Assembly (NCBI GenBank): GCA_029975625.1 | Contig: JARKOR010000101.1 | Location: forward strand, 1 to 15,245 | Direction: 5' to 3' | DNA from: Nanosynbacter sp. | GTDB lineage: Bacteria > Patescibacteriota > Saccharimonadia > Saccharimonadales > Saccharimonadaceae | DNA: 15,245 nucleotides | In this document: in pieces, positions 8,348 to 15,245 of the stretch | How positions within the stretch are numbered: the stretch's first letter is position 1 | Layout of the letters: each line of letters begins with the position of its first letter | Notes under the pieces: generated by a model | What the model was told of the DNA's origin: nothing | Database searches by the model: none | Seen by the model: the letters and a program-made list of their open reading frames with translations, nothing else | Position numbers and translations under genes: made by a program

Positions 8348-10547
8348 AAGGCATCCCTTTGATAGATTTTAAAGCTCCTGGCAGGTCGAGATAATTGCGT
8401 GCAAATGCTTCACATAGCAAGTCTTCTGTCAGGAAGCCATCATATTTCTCAACAATTTTCACAGGAAAATGCTCTGCCAATTTGACAAGATCGGGTTGTT
8501 CAGAGAGAAATTGGCTGTAGCACATCTGGATATCAGTATCTCTCATTTTTTCAAAGGAAAGAGCAATACCTTCGTCACTTACATCCAAATCCTTATACAA
8601 ACCTAATCCAAGGAGGGTTCTATTTGCGCGTGTCCCACACCAGGTAAACCATAATGTATCGTTTCCATTCAGGAAGAAAGGATGGTGCAAGATATCCGAC
8701 TCTCGTGCAAAAATTCTTGCCTCTTGCAGCATCTCTTTTGCCAATTGATCCAGGTAAACGGGCACTCGGGTGTCTGAAAGAATCTCGCGCATCTTCTCAT
8801 GAATGCGTGGATGAAGATCAGGCCCAGATGAGCCAGAGAATAATGGCAAGCGCCCACCGCGTGATGGTTCCACCAAGATTTCTTCGCGATCGAGGTTGAT
8901 TTCGATGATTTTCCAGCGTCTGCCGGCCAGGATCAAGAAGCCTTCAGCCCCCGTTGTCGGCAATGCGGAAACGGTTCCGATAAGATGACCACGATGCAGC
9001 ACACGTAATTCCTTTTCGGTTACAAATGCAGAGTAGAATTCAAAGCTTCTGACTATCCGCTCACCCTTGAGGCCCAGAATAATTGTGCCTTCTGGAGTTT
9101 GCTCTACCAGGTCATTGGCCCCAATGCTGCGAAGGACACGAACCAACGTTTTCTGGTCAATGTTCTTAAATGATCCTCGGGTGATGAGACGTTCAAATAG
9201 AGTTAATGCCGATGCGCCGCCAGCTTCGGCAATTACGCTCATGATTTGCTGAACCAAGGTGGAGAGATGCCAGCGTTCAATGTCAGGAGGCTCACACCAA
9301 TCTTCCAGCATAAGTTCCGTCATGGCAATAGCACGGAGCAATTGTGGGTAGAGGCGGTCAATAGGTTTGGATTGTTCGGTTGCTGCATCTTCAACCATAT
9401 ACAACCACAGCTCAGAAGCCTGATCCTCTCCACGACCACTGCGTCCTAATCGCTGTTTCAGCGAAGAAACAGACCAGGGAGCGCCTATTTGGCCCACTCT
9501 GCTGATATTGCCGACATCAATGCCAAGCTCCAATGTGCTGGAACAAAAAGTTGCTGTTGGGCTTGATTTTGATCGCAAAGCCTCTTCAGTATCCTCACGC
9601 TCGGCCTTTGATAACGAGCCATGGTGAATGCGAAACAGATTTGGCCGCCCGGCTCGTAACAGAAGGCGTCCTGTAAGGTCTGCATACAGTTCCAGTTGTT
9701 GTTTACTGTTGGCAAATATCAATGCCGTCTTGCCTGCAAAAGCATTGATTAGGTCTTTGGCCAAGCGAAAATCGTCAGGTGTGGCGATAGATTCTGCATT
9801 CTCTTTATCAGAGGAGTCCTCTCCACATTCCTCTCCAGATTTTAGCCGCCGATAACCCTTGATGATGTATTTTACGGTTTTATTATCTCCACTTTTGATC
9901 ATCGCGATGCTATCTGGATTCTTCTGGTCAACCCATTTTTGTGCGGAAGTCATGTCTCCGAGCGTAGCAGACAATCCAATGATGCGCACTTGATGATTTG
10001 CGCGTTGTGTCAATCTTGCCAACAGGCTACGTAGTTGCGCTCCACGTTCTGTTCCGAGAAACGCATGCATTTCGTCGATGACTATAAAGCTGAGATGAGA
10101 AAACAGTATGTCCAGCTTATCAGGGTGATTGATGAAGAGTGACTCTATGGATTCCGGCGTTATCAGCAGTACACCACCCGGTGATTTCAGCACCTGATGC
10201 TTTTTGGATTGACCGACATCGCCATGCCATTTATGTACCGGAATTTCGGCGCGTTCACAAAGCTCTTCAAGACGACGAAATTGATCGTTGATGAGTGCCT
10301 TGAGAGGTCCTACGTACAAGGCCCGCACGCTGCTTGTATGATCTTCGACTATCTCGGAGAGGATAGGAAGAAATGCAGCTTCGGTCTTTCCTCCGGCTGT
10401 ATTCGCCGAAATGATGAGATGCTTATTGCCTCCAAGTATCGCGTGGATGGCATCGACCTGGATGGAACGCAGGTCAGTCCATTTCATGCGGTATAGCTCT
10501 TCCTGAATGATCGGATTTAATCGCTGGAAGGCGGTCGGTTCATTCAT
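8322..10547 (-). CDS. sngC: Shango SngC-like, Lhr-type superfamily 2 DEAD/DEAH helicase
   Basis: A 741-residue ATP-dependent nucleic-acid helicase, third gene of the TerB-ATPase-helicase operon. Motifs by residue: Q-motif-like LRSIQVDAI (26-34), Walker A ANTAGGKTEAA (48-58), Ia VGPLKALINDQ (79-89), TPES (130-133), Walker B as DEMH (158-161), SAT (193-195), motif V TLELGIDVGN (338-347) and motif VI QRLGRSGRG (365-373). The beta segment around 536-566 (EGFLILAGRRWKI, then EILVEPSRGGRLP) is typical of Lhr-family accessory domains. A short acidic, low-complexity insert (about 237-254) separates the two RecA lobes. ATG 10547 starts 12 nt after the upstream ATPase gene ends, so it belongs to the same transcript. 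The 3' end overlaps addA by 26 bp, tail to tail. Alone it could be called an Lhr-like or BREX BrxHI-like helicase; the two partners point to Shango. The symbol rests on gene order and domain content recalled from the Shango literature. Confidence 0.8.
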   Translation of the reverse strand: MNEPTAFQRLNPIIQEELYRMKWTDLRSIQVDAIHAILGGNKHLIISANTAGGKTEAAFLPILSEIVEDHTSSVRALYVGPLKALINDQFRRLEELCERAEIPVHKWHGDVGQSKKHQVLKSPGGVLLITPESIESLFINHPDKLDILFSHLSFIVIDEMHAFLGTERGAQLRSLLARLTQRANHQVRIIGLSATLGDMTSAQKWVDQKNPDSIAMIKSGDNKTVKYIIKGYRRLKSGEECGEDSSDKENAESIATPDDFRLAKDLINAFAGKTALIFANSKQQLELYADLTGRLLLRAGRPNLFRIHHGSLSKAEREDTEEALRSKSSPTATFCSSTLELGIDVGNISRVGQIGAPWSVSSLKQRLGRSGRGEDQASELWLYMVEDAATEQSKPIDRLYPQLLRAIAMTELMLEDWCEPPDIERWHLSTLVQQIMSVIAEAGGASALTLFERLITRGSFKNIDQKTLVRVLRSIGANDLVEQTPEGTIILGLKGERIVRSFEFYSAFVTEKELRVLHRGHLIGTVSALPTTGAEGFLILAGRRWKIIEINLDREEILVEPSRGGRLPLFSGSSGPDLHPRIHEKMREILSDTRVPVYLDQLAKEMLQEARIFARESDILHHPFFLNGNDTLWFTWCGTRANRTLLGLGLYKDLDVSDEGIALSFEKMRDTDIQMCYSQFLSEQPDLVKLAEHFPVKIVEKYDGFLTEDLLCEAFARNYLDLPGALKSIKGMPFISDSEAP

Positions 10548-10559
10548 TTACATCGCTCG

Positions 10560-11888
10560 CTAAAGCCGAAATGTTGCCAACTCATCTTTTTCGCCATTGG
10601 GTGGCACTTGAGTGTCATCTTCTGTCACCGGAATGATTTCCGGATTTATTGATGGCTGAAGATTTATGCCGCCAAGCAGCTTCTGCCAATCTGTACCTGG
10701 ATTTTGTTCCAAGACAGAAAGAAAGCCTACAAATCCTTTTACAGCGTCACGAGGCGTCTGATAGAATTCCACACCTAGCGTCTGAGCGCAATGCTGGATA
10801 AATGCCTTGAGCGCCTCATCAGGCACGAGGTAACGTGAAACGTCACCTGATGCATAAACCTGGCGAATATTATGCAGCAAAACGTAGAGGTCTTCGACAG
10901 TTAAGTTTGGAAGCCGGATGACCGGGCCTGAGTAATCTCGTAGACCATCGATGGCAAAAGTGTTATTTGCCAATCGTGTAGCTAAGGCTTCATAACTCGC
11001 CAATCCTCGCCTCCGATCATCCATAAATGTATCCGTGCCTGCAAAAACCACACCCAGTCCATTCACACTGCCTTGCAAGCAATCGTTGAAGATGCGAAGG
11101 ATCATCTCATAATTTGCATCACGCGCTGATTTGCTGTTGAGCCGCTGTGCCAACACGCCCATTTCATCCAAGTTAACCAATAGGCCAGAATAGCCGGCAA
11201 GACGGACAAAGGCGGCCATGAGTTTCAAATGATCATAGACGTCCTGATCACCAATGATCGAACGTACCCCCAAATCTTGGCGTGCCTCCGTCTTTGTGGC
11301 ATATTCCGCGCGTAACCAGCGGAGTGATGCGTTCGTCATAGCATCATTTCCCTGCTGAGATCCTTCCACATATTTATTGACGACAGTAGCAAAATCATAA
11401 CCACTGACATTCTCTTGCAGTGGTTTCAGACGTCTGTAAATCTCTTTTTGCGGATCGCCGCCTGTCTCTTTGGCTTCAAACTCTACTTCAGAGACCCATC
11501 GCTCGACTAAACCTGGCAATGCGCCGCCGTCTCGTTTAGCGCCAGCAGACATGTTATGCATCAACTCGGAATAGAGTGAACGTGCTTGTCCGCTTGAAGC
11601 ATGCAGACGGCGGTCGGGAGAGATATCGGCTTGGACAACCACGAACTTCTTTTCCAGTGCCACCATGCGAGCTAGATTAAGGAAAAAGCTTTTGCCGGAG
11701 CCATAGCGACCGATAATGAAACGAACTGTCGCCCCGTCCTGTGCAATGCGGTCGAGATCGCTTAGGATCGCTGCCACCTCATCTTTGCGACCTACCTGAA
11801 TATGCTGAAGACCGATGCGCGGTACAACCCCCGCACGCAGAGACTGAAGAATTGCATTTCGTTCACGAGGTTTTATGGTGATCGCCAT
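10560..11888 (-). CDS. sngB: Shango SngB-like P-loop ATPase (BrxD/DUF2791-like)
   Basis: A 442-residue P-loop ATPase, middle gene of the operon. The Walker A motif is IIGRYGSGKS (58-67), following an N-terminal segment GLQHIQVGRKDEV that is characteristic of the BrxD/DUF2791-type ATPases. Walker B is GLLVNLDEMG (235-244; D241, E242). GVVFAGTD (279-286) is in the sensor-1 position, and a conserved-looking TPRD (378-381) lies near the C-terminus. The fold is of the AAA+/STAND-related type. The protein appears soluble, with no membrane segment. A GGTGGGGGC purine run precedes the ATG, and only 2 nt separate it from the end of the upstream TerB gene, so translation is probably coupled. BrxD-like ATPases also pair with helicases in type 2 BREX, but no PglX methyltransferase, PglZ or PglW gene is present here. 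The name comes from the TerB-ATPase-helicase arrangement. Arginine codons are almost all CGN, unlike addAB. Confidence 0.8.
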   Translation of the reverse strand: MAITIKPRERNAILQSLRAGVVPRIGLQHIQVGRKDEVAAILSDLDRIAQDGATVRFIIGRYGSGKSFFLNLARMVALEKKFVVVQADISPDRRLHASSGQARSLYSELMHNMSAGAKRDGGALPGLVERWVSEVEFEAKETGGDPQKEIYRRLKPLQENVSGYDFATVVNKYVEGSQQGNDAMTNASLRWLRAEYATKTEARQDLGVRSIIGDQDVYDHLKLMAAFVRLAGYSGLLVNLDEMGVLAQRLNSKSARDANYEMILRIFNDCLQGSVNGLGVVFAGTDTFMDDRRRGLASYEALATRLANNTFAIDGLRDYSGPVIRLPNLTVEDLYVLLHNIRQVYASGDVSRYLVPDEALKAFIQHCAQTLGVEFYQTPRDAVKGFVGFLSVLEQNPGTDWQKLLGGINLQPSINPEIIPVTEDDTQVPPNGEKDELATFRL

Positions 11889-11890
11889 GC

Positions 11891-14323
11891 TTATGCCCCC
11901 ACCAGGGATTGATTGACTTTATACATGTTATCCTCTTCAAACAGGATCTCGTCACCAAGACTATCATAAGCCCAGGAGTTAATGGTATCCAACATGCCTG
12001 TACGCATTAATTGATGTCGTTTTGCCAGTTTGGCGAGGTCATCCGAAGACCAGACTTGCTCTTTCATTATTTCTGCCAGCGGTGCATAATATCGTTTATC
12101 CAGTGCCGCGAGCTGTTCCGTTGAAAATGGCAAGCTGGAATTTATCGTATATGTGACTGCCTCCGGCGCAGCAGAAGGCTTAACTCTATCAACAGCATCA
12201 GACTCATCTATTTTGCTTTCAGTTTCGCATAGCGCCTGTCCAAGAATGCGTGAGACTTCCGCAGTCTCCGCCATAATGCGCGCCAATGCCTCGTTATTAA
12301 GAGTGATATCTACTGGCTTGTCAACAGGCATCTGCTCGCGCTGAGGGATCGCTTCGCTAACACGCTGTTCACGTCGAATTGTTTGAACTTCCACGGGCTG
12401 ACTGCCGGATAGGCGCAGCTCAGCTAATAATGAATCTAGAGGAGCCTCGATTTCAAGTGCCTTATAAATGCTCTTCAGCGATGAAATTTCCTTGTGATCA
12501 ATTATGCCATTAGCGGCAGCCACTCCAATCAGATATTTGCCAATCATGGCACGCTGATCCAAAGTCAATGCTTCTCGCAACGACTTGCCAAGCGAAGAGA
12601 TGGATGGCGGCTTCTTGCCCAATAATATTCCATAGGCTTTCAAACGTCGAGATTCATCGGACGAAAGACGGAATTGATCTTCCAGAAACTGCTCAATACG
12701 GGCGTTTTCCTCTGGATCGATTTTCCCGTCTGCCCCAGCGATAACCATGCCCAATTCCAGCATACATGATGCAGCACGATAGCCGCTCTCCTGCTGCAGG
12801 GCGGCACTGCCCTCTTGTTGAAAGAGGACTACCTCATCCGACCAGGCATAGGCTCGTCCTGTAATCCGTGCATCAGGGACGATGGCAAGTCCGATATCTT
12901 CTGCGGTTCGTGCCAATGACTTGCTTTGGGTGGCCGTCAGTTTTTCTCGTGACTGAAATTTCTGAATTTCCGCAAGCTTTGATATTGAAGCAAATGAGAA
13001 TCCATCCTCACGTGCTTGCGTCGTTGCTATGGCTTTCCAGTGTGGAGCATCTGGATGGTCCACGTCTTTGCGCAATGCAGGAGGTAGCGCTTCCCACGCT
13101 TCGCGTGTTGTAGTATCCAAGCCTTTGCCTACCGCGCGACTGAAATCCCTAAGTTCTTCTACGCAAGTATTCCAGATCTGGGAGAGATGCACGAATTGAC
13201 TCTGCAAACCCAATACATCGGGAATTCTGACTGCTGCAAATGCAGTGGAAGACTGGCCCAACTCCATTAAACTTGGACTTGCAGGATGATACTCAATCAG
13301 CCGCTCTCTTTCTGCTGCTTTAAGCACCATGCCTTCAGCAAATTGAGCATGGTACTTTTGCATGAAAAGAGACTTAAATTGCTCTGGCGCGCGGTTGATA
13401 ACTACACTGCGCATGGTTCTGACATCCTGCCTGGCCACCTCGAAAGCCCAGCGGCCTGGGAGTGGAAGATTGTGCTGGTAGAACCAGGCGAGAATGACGG
13501 CAAGCAGATCTTCGGAATAGCTATTGAGCGGTGCCTGATCGAAGCAAAACGCAAAGCCATCATTCGTTATGGATCTTAGCCCCATCCGGGCTGTGGAAAA
13601 GGCGATGAAGCGACTCAAATATCCATTGAAAGATCCTGATTCTGGATATCGGCAAAGCAAACGAACGACTTCGGGAATGATCAGATCGACATCTTTGCCG
13701 TCAATGAAAAACCGCCGTTCAAGTCCGTAGAAATAAACGAAGGCATAACCGATATCATCTAATTGCCCCTGCTTTCCGCTTGCCAGCCAAGAAAGATAGT
13801 TTCCTCTTTGGCCTGGGGTCATGTTCTCATATCGCGGCCAGTAGCCGAGCGCGCCAATCGGCTCAGATATAGGCTTTCCAATCGGCAAATTTTTCTCAAT
13901 GCAGGAGGCTTCAGCAATGCGCGTCTTCCCGGCTGCCCAATAAGTCATTGGATGCTCGATGCGGTAGCTGGCGACTTCAAGCATATCATTGTAAGATGCC
14001 CACTGAACTTCATTTGTCCCAGGCATTGTCGAGCGACTGATCGAGCGGTTTAAGTTGTATTCAAAGGTGATAACAGGACCAGGAATAGATGCAGTAACCG
14101 GTGGCATCGATGAGGATAGCTGTGCCGCAGGCGTTGCATTTCCAGCAAGTGGATCTGAAGCAGGAGTTATTTCAGGCAACTCCTTATGCAATGATTTTCT
14201 CGATCGCCAGATAATGCCACCGATAACTGCTATCGCAAGGGCAGTGGGCCAATGGTTGGCCAAGAGTCCCAACCAGATGAGTATGGCCATACAAGCGATT
14301 AGATATTTAATAGTTTTTTTCAT
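11891..14323 (-). CDS. sngA: Shango SngA-like TerB-domain protein with N-terminal membrane anchor
   Basis: First gene of the operon. From ATG 14323 it has 810 residues; the frame is open further upstream to a TTG at 14392 (833 residues, used for numbering here). MKKTIKY leads into a hydrophobic hairpin: YLIACMAILIWLGLLA (30-45), then ALAIAVIGGIIW (51-62), then the basic RSRKSLHK. This suggests membrane anchoring with the bulk in the cytoplasm. A Pro/Ser/Ala linker follows (about 75-105). A TerB-N-like domain (about 108-330) contains MTYWAAGKTRIAEASC and YFYGLERRFFIDG. The TerB core has ELGMVIAGADGKIDPEE (546-562), whose acidic loop is typical of metal-binding TerB. A second, similar loop is AAANGIIDHKEIS (625-637). 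A TerB-C-like region (about 745-833) ends the protein. TerB-N, TerB and TerB-C combinations are known from stress and defence operons; in Shango the TerB protein is SngA. Its biochemical role is not established. The start codon is uncertain (see the ribosome-binding-site entry). Confidence 0.8.
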   Translation of the reverse strand: MKKTIKYLIACMAILIWLGLLANHWPTALAIAVIGGIIWRSRKSLHKELPEITPASDPLAGNATPAAQLSSSMPPVTASIPGPVITFEYNLNRSISRSTMPGTNEVQWASYNDMLEVASYRIEHPMTYWAAGKTRIAEASCIEKNLPIGKPISEPIGALGYWPRYENMTPGQRGNYLSWLASGKQGQLDDIGYAFVYFYGLERRFFIDGKDVDLIIPEVVRLLCRYPESGSFNGYLSRFIAFSTARMGLRSITNDGFAFCFDQAPLNSYSEDLLAVILAWFYQHNLPLPGRWAFEVARQDVRTMRSVVINRAPEQFKSLFMQKYHAQFAEGMVLKAAERERLIEYHPASPSLMELGQSSTAFAAVRIPDVLGLQSQFVHLSQIWNTCVEELRDFSRAVGKGLDTTTREAWEALPPALRKDVDHPDAPHWKAIATTQAREDGFSFASISKLAEIQKFQSREKLTATQSKSLARTAEDIGLAIVPDARITGRAYAWSDEVVLFQQEGSAALQQESGYRAASCMLELGMVIAGADGKIDPEENARIEQFLEDQFRLSSDESRRLKAYGILLGKKPPSISSLGKSLREALTLDQRAMIGKYLIGVAAANGIIDHKEISSLKSIYKALEIEAPLDSLLAELRLSGSQPVEVQTIRREQRVSEAIPQREQMPVDKPVDITLNNEALARIMAETAEVSRILGQALCETESKIDESDAVDRVKPSAAPEAVTYTINSSLPFSTEQLAALDKRYYAPLAEIMKEQVWSSDDLAKLAKRHQLMRTGMLDTINSWAYDSLGDEILFEEDNMYKVNQSLVGA

Positions 14324-14365
14324 TACGTTTGATGGCTTAACATCCTTACCATTTATCAGTGGAAT

Positions 14366-14371
14366 ACCTCC
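14366..14371 (-). promoter_or_regulatory. Shine-Dalgarno motif upstream of sngA with ambiguous start
   Basis: On the - strand GGAGGT is followed by 6 nt and then CTG (14359-14357), in frame with sngA. The annotated-type starts TTG 14392 and ATG 14323 have no well-placed motif. An out-of-frame ATG 13 nt after the motif opens a nine-codon ORF whose TAA overlaps ATG 14323 as TAATG, so a leader peptide coupled to the sngA start is an alternative reading. CTG initiation and re-initiation cannot be separated from sequence alone. Confidence 0.45.
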
Positions 14372-14482
14372 TGCACAACTGTAGATCTGCAACTAAAAGG
14401 GAAAAAGATTTTGCCTCTGATTGTACTCCAAATTTCGCATTAACTGTCCACTTCTAAATATAATTCTAAAATTACAGAAGTC

Positions 14483-14491
14483 TTTTTATAT
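14483..14491 (-). promoter_or_regulatory. Candidate TATA box of the sng operon
   Basis: Read on the - strand, GCACATATAAAAAG contains an archaeal-like TATA element about 110-125 bp before the GGAGGT motif. Start sites would fall near 14460. Two identical 9-bp repeats (TCTAAAATT on the + strand, 14465-14473 and 14505-14513) flank it and could be regulator half-sites. A second A/T-rich stretch, AATTATATTT at about 14456-14465, is an alternative box. The call is by eye only. Confidence 0.35.
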
Positions 14492-14729
14492 GTGCTTAAG
14501 CTACTCTAAAATTGTTTTTAACCAGTAAAAGAAGATTGGTCAACCCTGCACAGATTCGGGAAATCAACTGAAAAGAAATGACTTTCATCAATCACTAATA
14601 TAACAATCCAAAAGTCATCCGGGTCCGTCTGGAGAATACGATCTCTGTTATATCGAAAATCATCAACCACCTGAGCAATTGTATCCAAGCCACCCCGGCG
14701 TTGAGGGGGCCGGAGCATTAGCGCGGGAG

Positions 14730-14754
14730 GCCCGCAGGCCGACTCGCGGCGTGC
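14730..14754 (+). repeat. G+C-rich short repeat, copy A
   Basis: GCCCGCAGGCCGACTCGCGG followed by CGTGC. It matches copy B at 14973-14997 over 20 bases apart from one inserted G. It contains the small inverted motif GCCG-ACTCG-CGGC. It resembles a dispersed REP-like element; its genome-wide distribution is unknown. Confidence 0.6.
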
Positions 14755-14972
14755 ATAAAAAACAGTCTGTGTAGATCAATCCTAGCCTTGATAACAGCTC
14801 TGGATTGGAGAACTCAACAATGCTGACCGTCGAGATCTTTCGAGCCTCATAAAAGCAGTTCAAACTTCTGGCCCGGCCCGCATGGAGAATTTTTGCTTTA
14901 ATATATCCCAATCCAAAACCATCGACTGCTTTTTCGGACCTCCCTGGTCTAAGGGCTCCCTCTTTGCCTGCC

Positions 14973-14997
14973 GCCCGCAGGGCCGACTCGCGGTGCC
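14973..14997 (+). repeat. G+C-rich short repeat, copy B
   Basis: GCCCGCAGGGCCGACTCGCG followed by GTGCC. Same orientation as copy A, 243 bp downstream, with one extra G. Here GGGC and GCCC flank the core and could form a short stem. Confidence 0.6.
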
Positions 14998-15105
14998 CAC
15001 TGAAAAGAATCCAAAATGATGAATATCTGTCAAGTTGGATATGGACCTGCATCCTAAGACCCTGAAAAGTACATAAAAGCCAGGCAGTCACAGAGGATAT
15101 CTTAG

Positions 15106-15245
15106 ATGGCCAAATACACGATAATCATTGAGAAGGGTGAGGGTAATTACTCCGCATACTGCCCGGACCTCCATGGCGTGGTTTCCGCTGGCGTTACCGA
15201 GGAGGAGACGGCAGAACTGATGAAAGAAGCTATAGAGTTGCATCT
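15106..15245 (+). CDS. hicB: HicB-family antitoxin, 3' truncated by window end
   Basis: Forty-six codons are visible, beginning MAKYTIIIEKGEGNYSAYCP, then DLHGVVSAGVTEEETAELMKEAIELH. This is the HicB N-terminal partially degraded RNase H-fold pattern: a beta strand with GNYSAYCPDLHG, then a G-x-T-x-EE turn into a helix ending EAIELH. HicB proteins bind and neutralise the HicA mRNA interferase and often repress their own operon. An AGAGGA motif 8-9 nt upstream supports ATG 15106. No hicA-like frame (a 60-80 residue dsRNA-binding-like toxin) lies immediately upstream, so hicA is either downstream of the window or absent. Methanogens also carry solitary HicB-like proteins, so an intact toxin-antitoxin pair is not shown here. 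Confidence 0.8.
   Translation, partial: MAKYTIIIEKGEGNYSAYCPDLHGVVSAGVTEEETAELMKEAIELH

Larger units (their letters stand above)
14393..15105. other. Intergenic region between sngA and hicB
   Basis: About 710 bp without a recognisable intact gene. The left 130 bp are A/T-rich and hold the sng promoter. A - strand ORF at 14718-14518 (66 codons) contains the orderly stretch DDFWIVILVIDESHFF but has no ribosome binding site or family I recognise; it may be a gene remnant. A longer - strand frame (15091-14663) runs through the G+C-rich repeats and looks accidental. Two copies of a G+C-rich repeat lie inside. The last 15 bp carry the hicB ribosome binding site. Confidence 0.5.

Noticed and set aside
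8322..11888. Type 2 BREX (BrxD plus BrxHI-like helicase)
   Set aside because: The ATPase and helicase resemble BREX proteins, but no PglX, PglZ or PglW gene is present, and the upstream partner is a TerB protein, which fits Shango better.
11891..14323. A tellurite-resistance operon call for the TerB protein
   Set aside because: No TerC, TerD, TerE or TerZ gene is nearby. The neighbours are an ATPase and a helicase, so metal resistance is not supported.
14663..15091. A 142-codon - strand ORF in the spacer
   Set aside because: It runs through both G+C-rich repeats, has no ribosome binding site and no recognisable domain. It looks like an accidental open frame created by G+C-rich sequence.
1..15245. 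CRISPR array, tRNA or rRNA genes
   Set aside because: Reading both strands showed no regularly spaced repeats and no tRNA- or rRNA-like conserved segments.

Overview
The window looks like part of a methanogenic archaeal chromosome, most plausibly a Methanothrix (Methanosaeta)-type member of the Methanosarcinales. The main evidence is the left-end gene, a DUF460-type RuvC/RNase H-like protein. That family is essentially archaeal, and this copy has G+C-rich, AGG/CGG/GAG-heavy codons. Shine-Dalgarno motifs (GGAGG) together with A/T-rich TATA-like boxes fit the same picture. The genus is an inference from memory of these families, not a search result.

Layout, left to right. (1) 1-1386, + strand: the 3' part of the DUF460 gene. 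(2) About 1385-1573: a decayed C-terminus of an IS630-family transposase (frameshift plus in-frame stop), followed by about 390 bp without a recognisable intact gene. (3) 1968-8347, + strand: a two-gene addB-addA operon for an AddAB-type helicase-nuclease. Both PD-(D/E)XK nuclease sites, the AddB Fe-S cysteines and the AddA helicase motifs are present. AddB appears to start at a CTG codon, 63 bp upstream of its first ATG; only that start keeps its Walker A motif. (4) 14323-8322, - strand: a tight three-gene operon encoding a membrane-anchored TerB-domain protein, a P-loop ATPase and an Lhr-like superfamily 2 helicase. Composition and order match the Shango anti-phage system (SngA-SngB-SngC). 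(5) 14393-15105: about 700 bp of intergenic DNA with the Shango promoter region, a short unrecognised ORF and two copies of a roughly 20-bp G+C-rich repeat. (6) 15106 to the end, + strand: the start of a HicB-type antitoxin gene cut by the window edge.

The region between DUF460 and hicB reads as a small defence/DNA-processing island: transposase relic, AddAB, Shango, then a toxin-antitoxin component. The Shango genes use mostly CGN arginine codons, whereas addAB uses mostly AGG/AGA/CGG, so the two cassettes probably have different recent histories. They are convergent and their coding ends overlap by 26 bp, so their transcripts must overlap unless termination occurs inside a coding region.

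AddAB would process DNA double-strand ends and degrade unprotected linear (including viral) DNA. Shango is known in bacteria as an abortive or DNA-targeting anti-phage module of unresolved mechanism. A complete Shango operon in an archaeon, convergently abutting a complete AddAB, is the most interesting content of the window.
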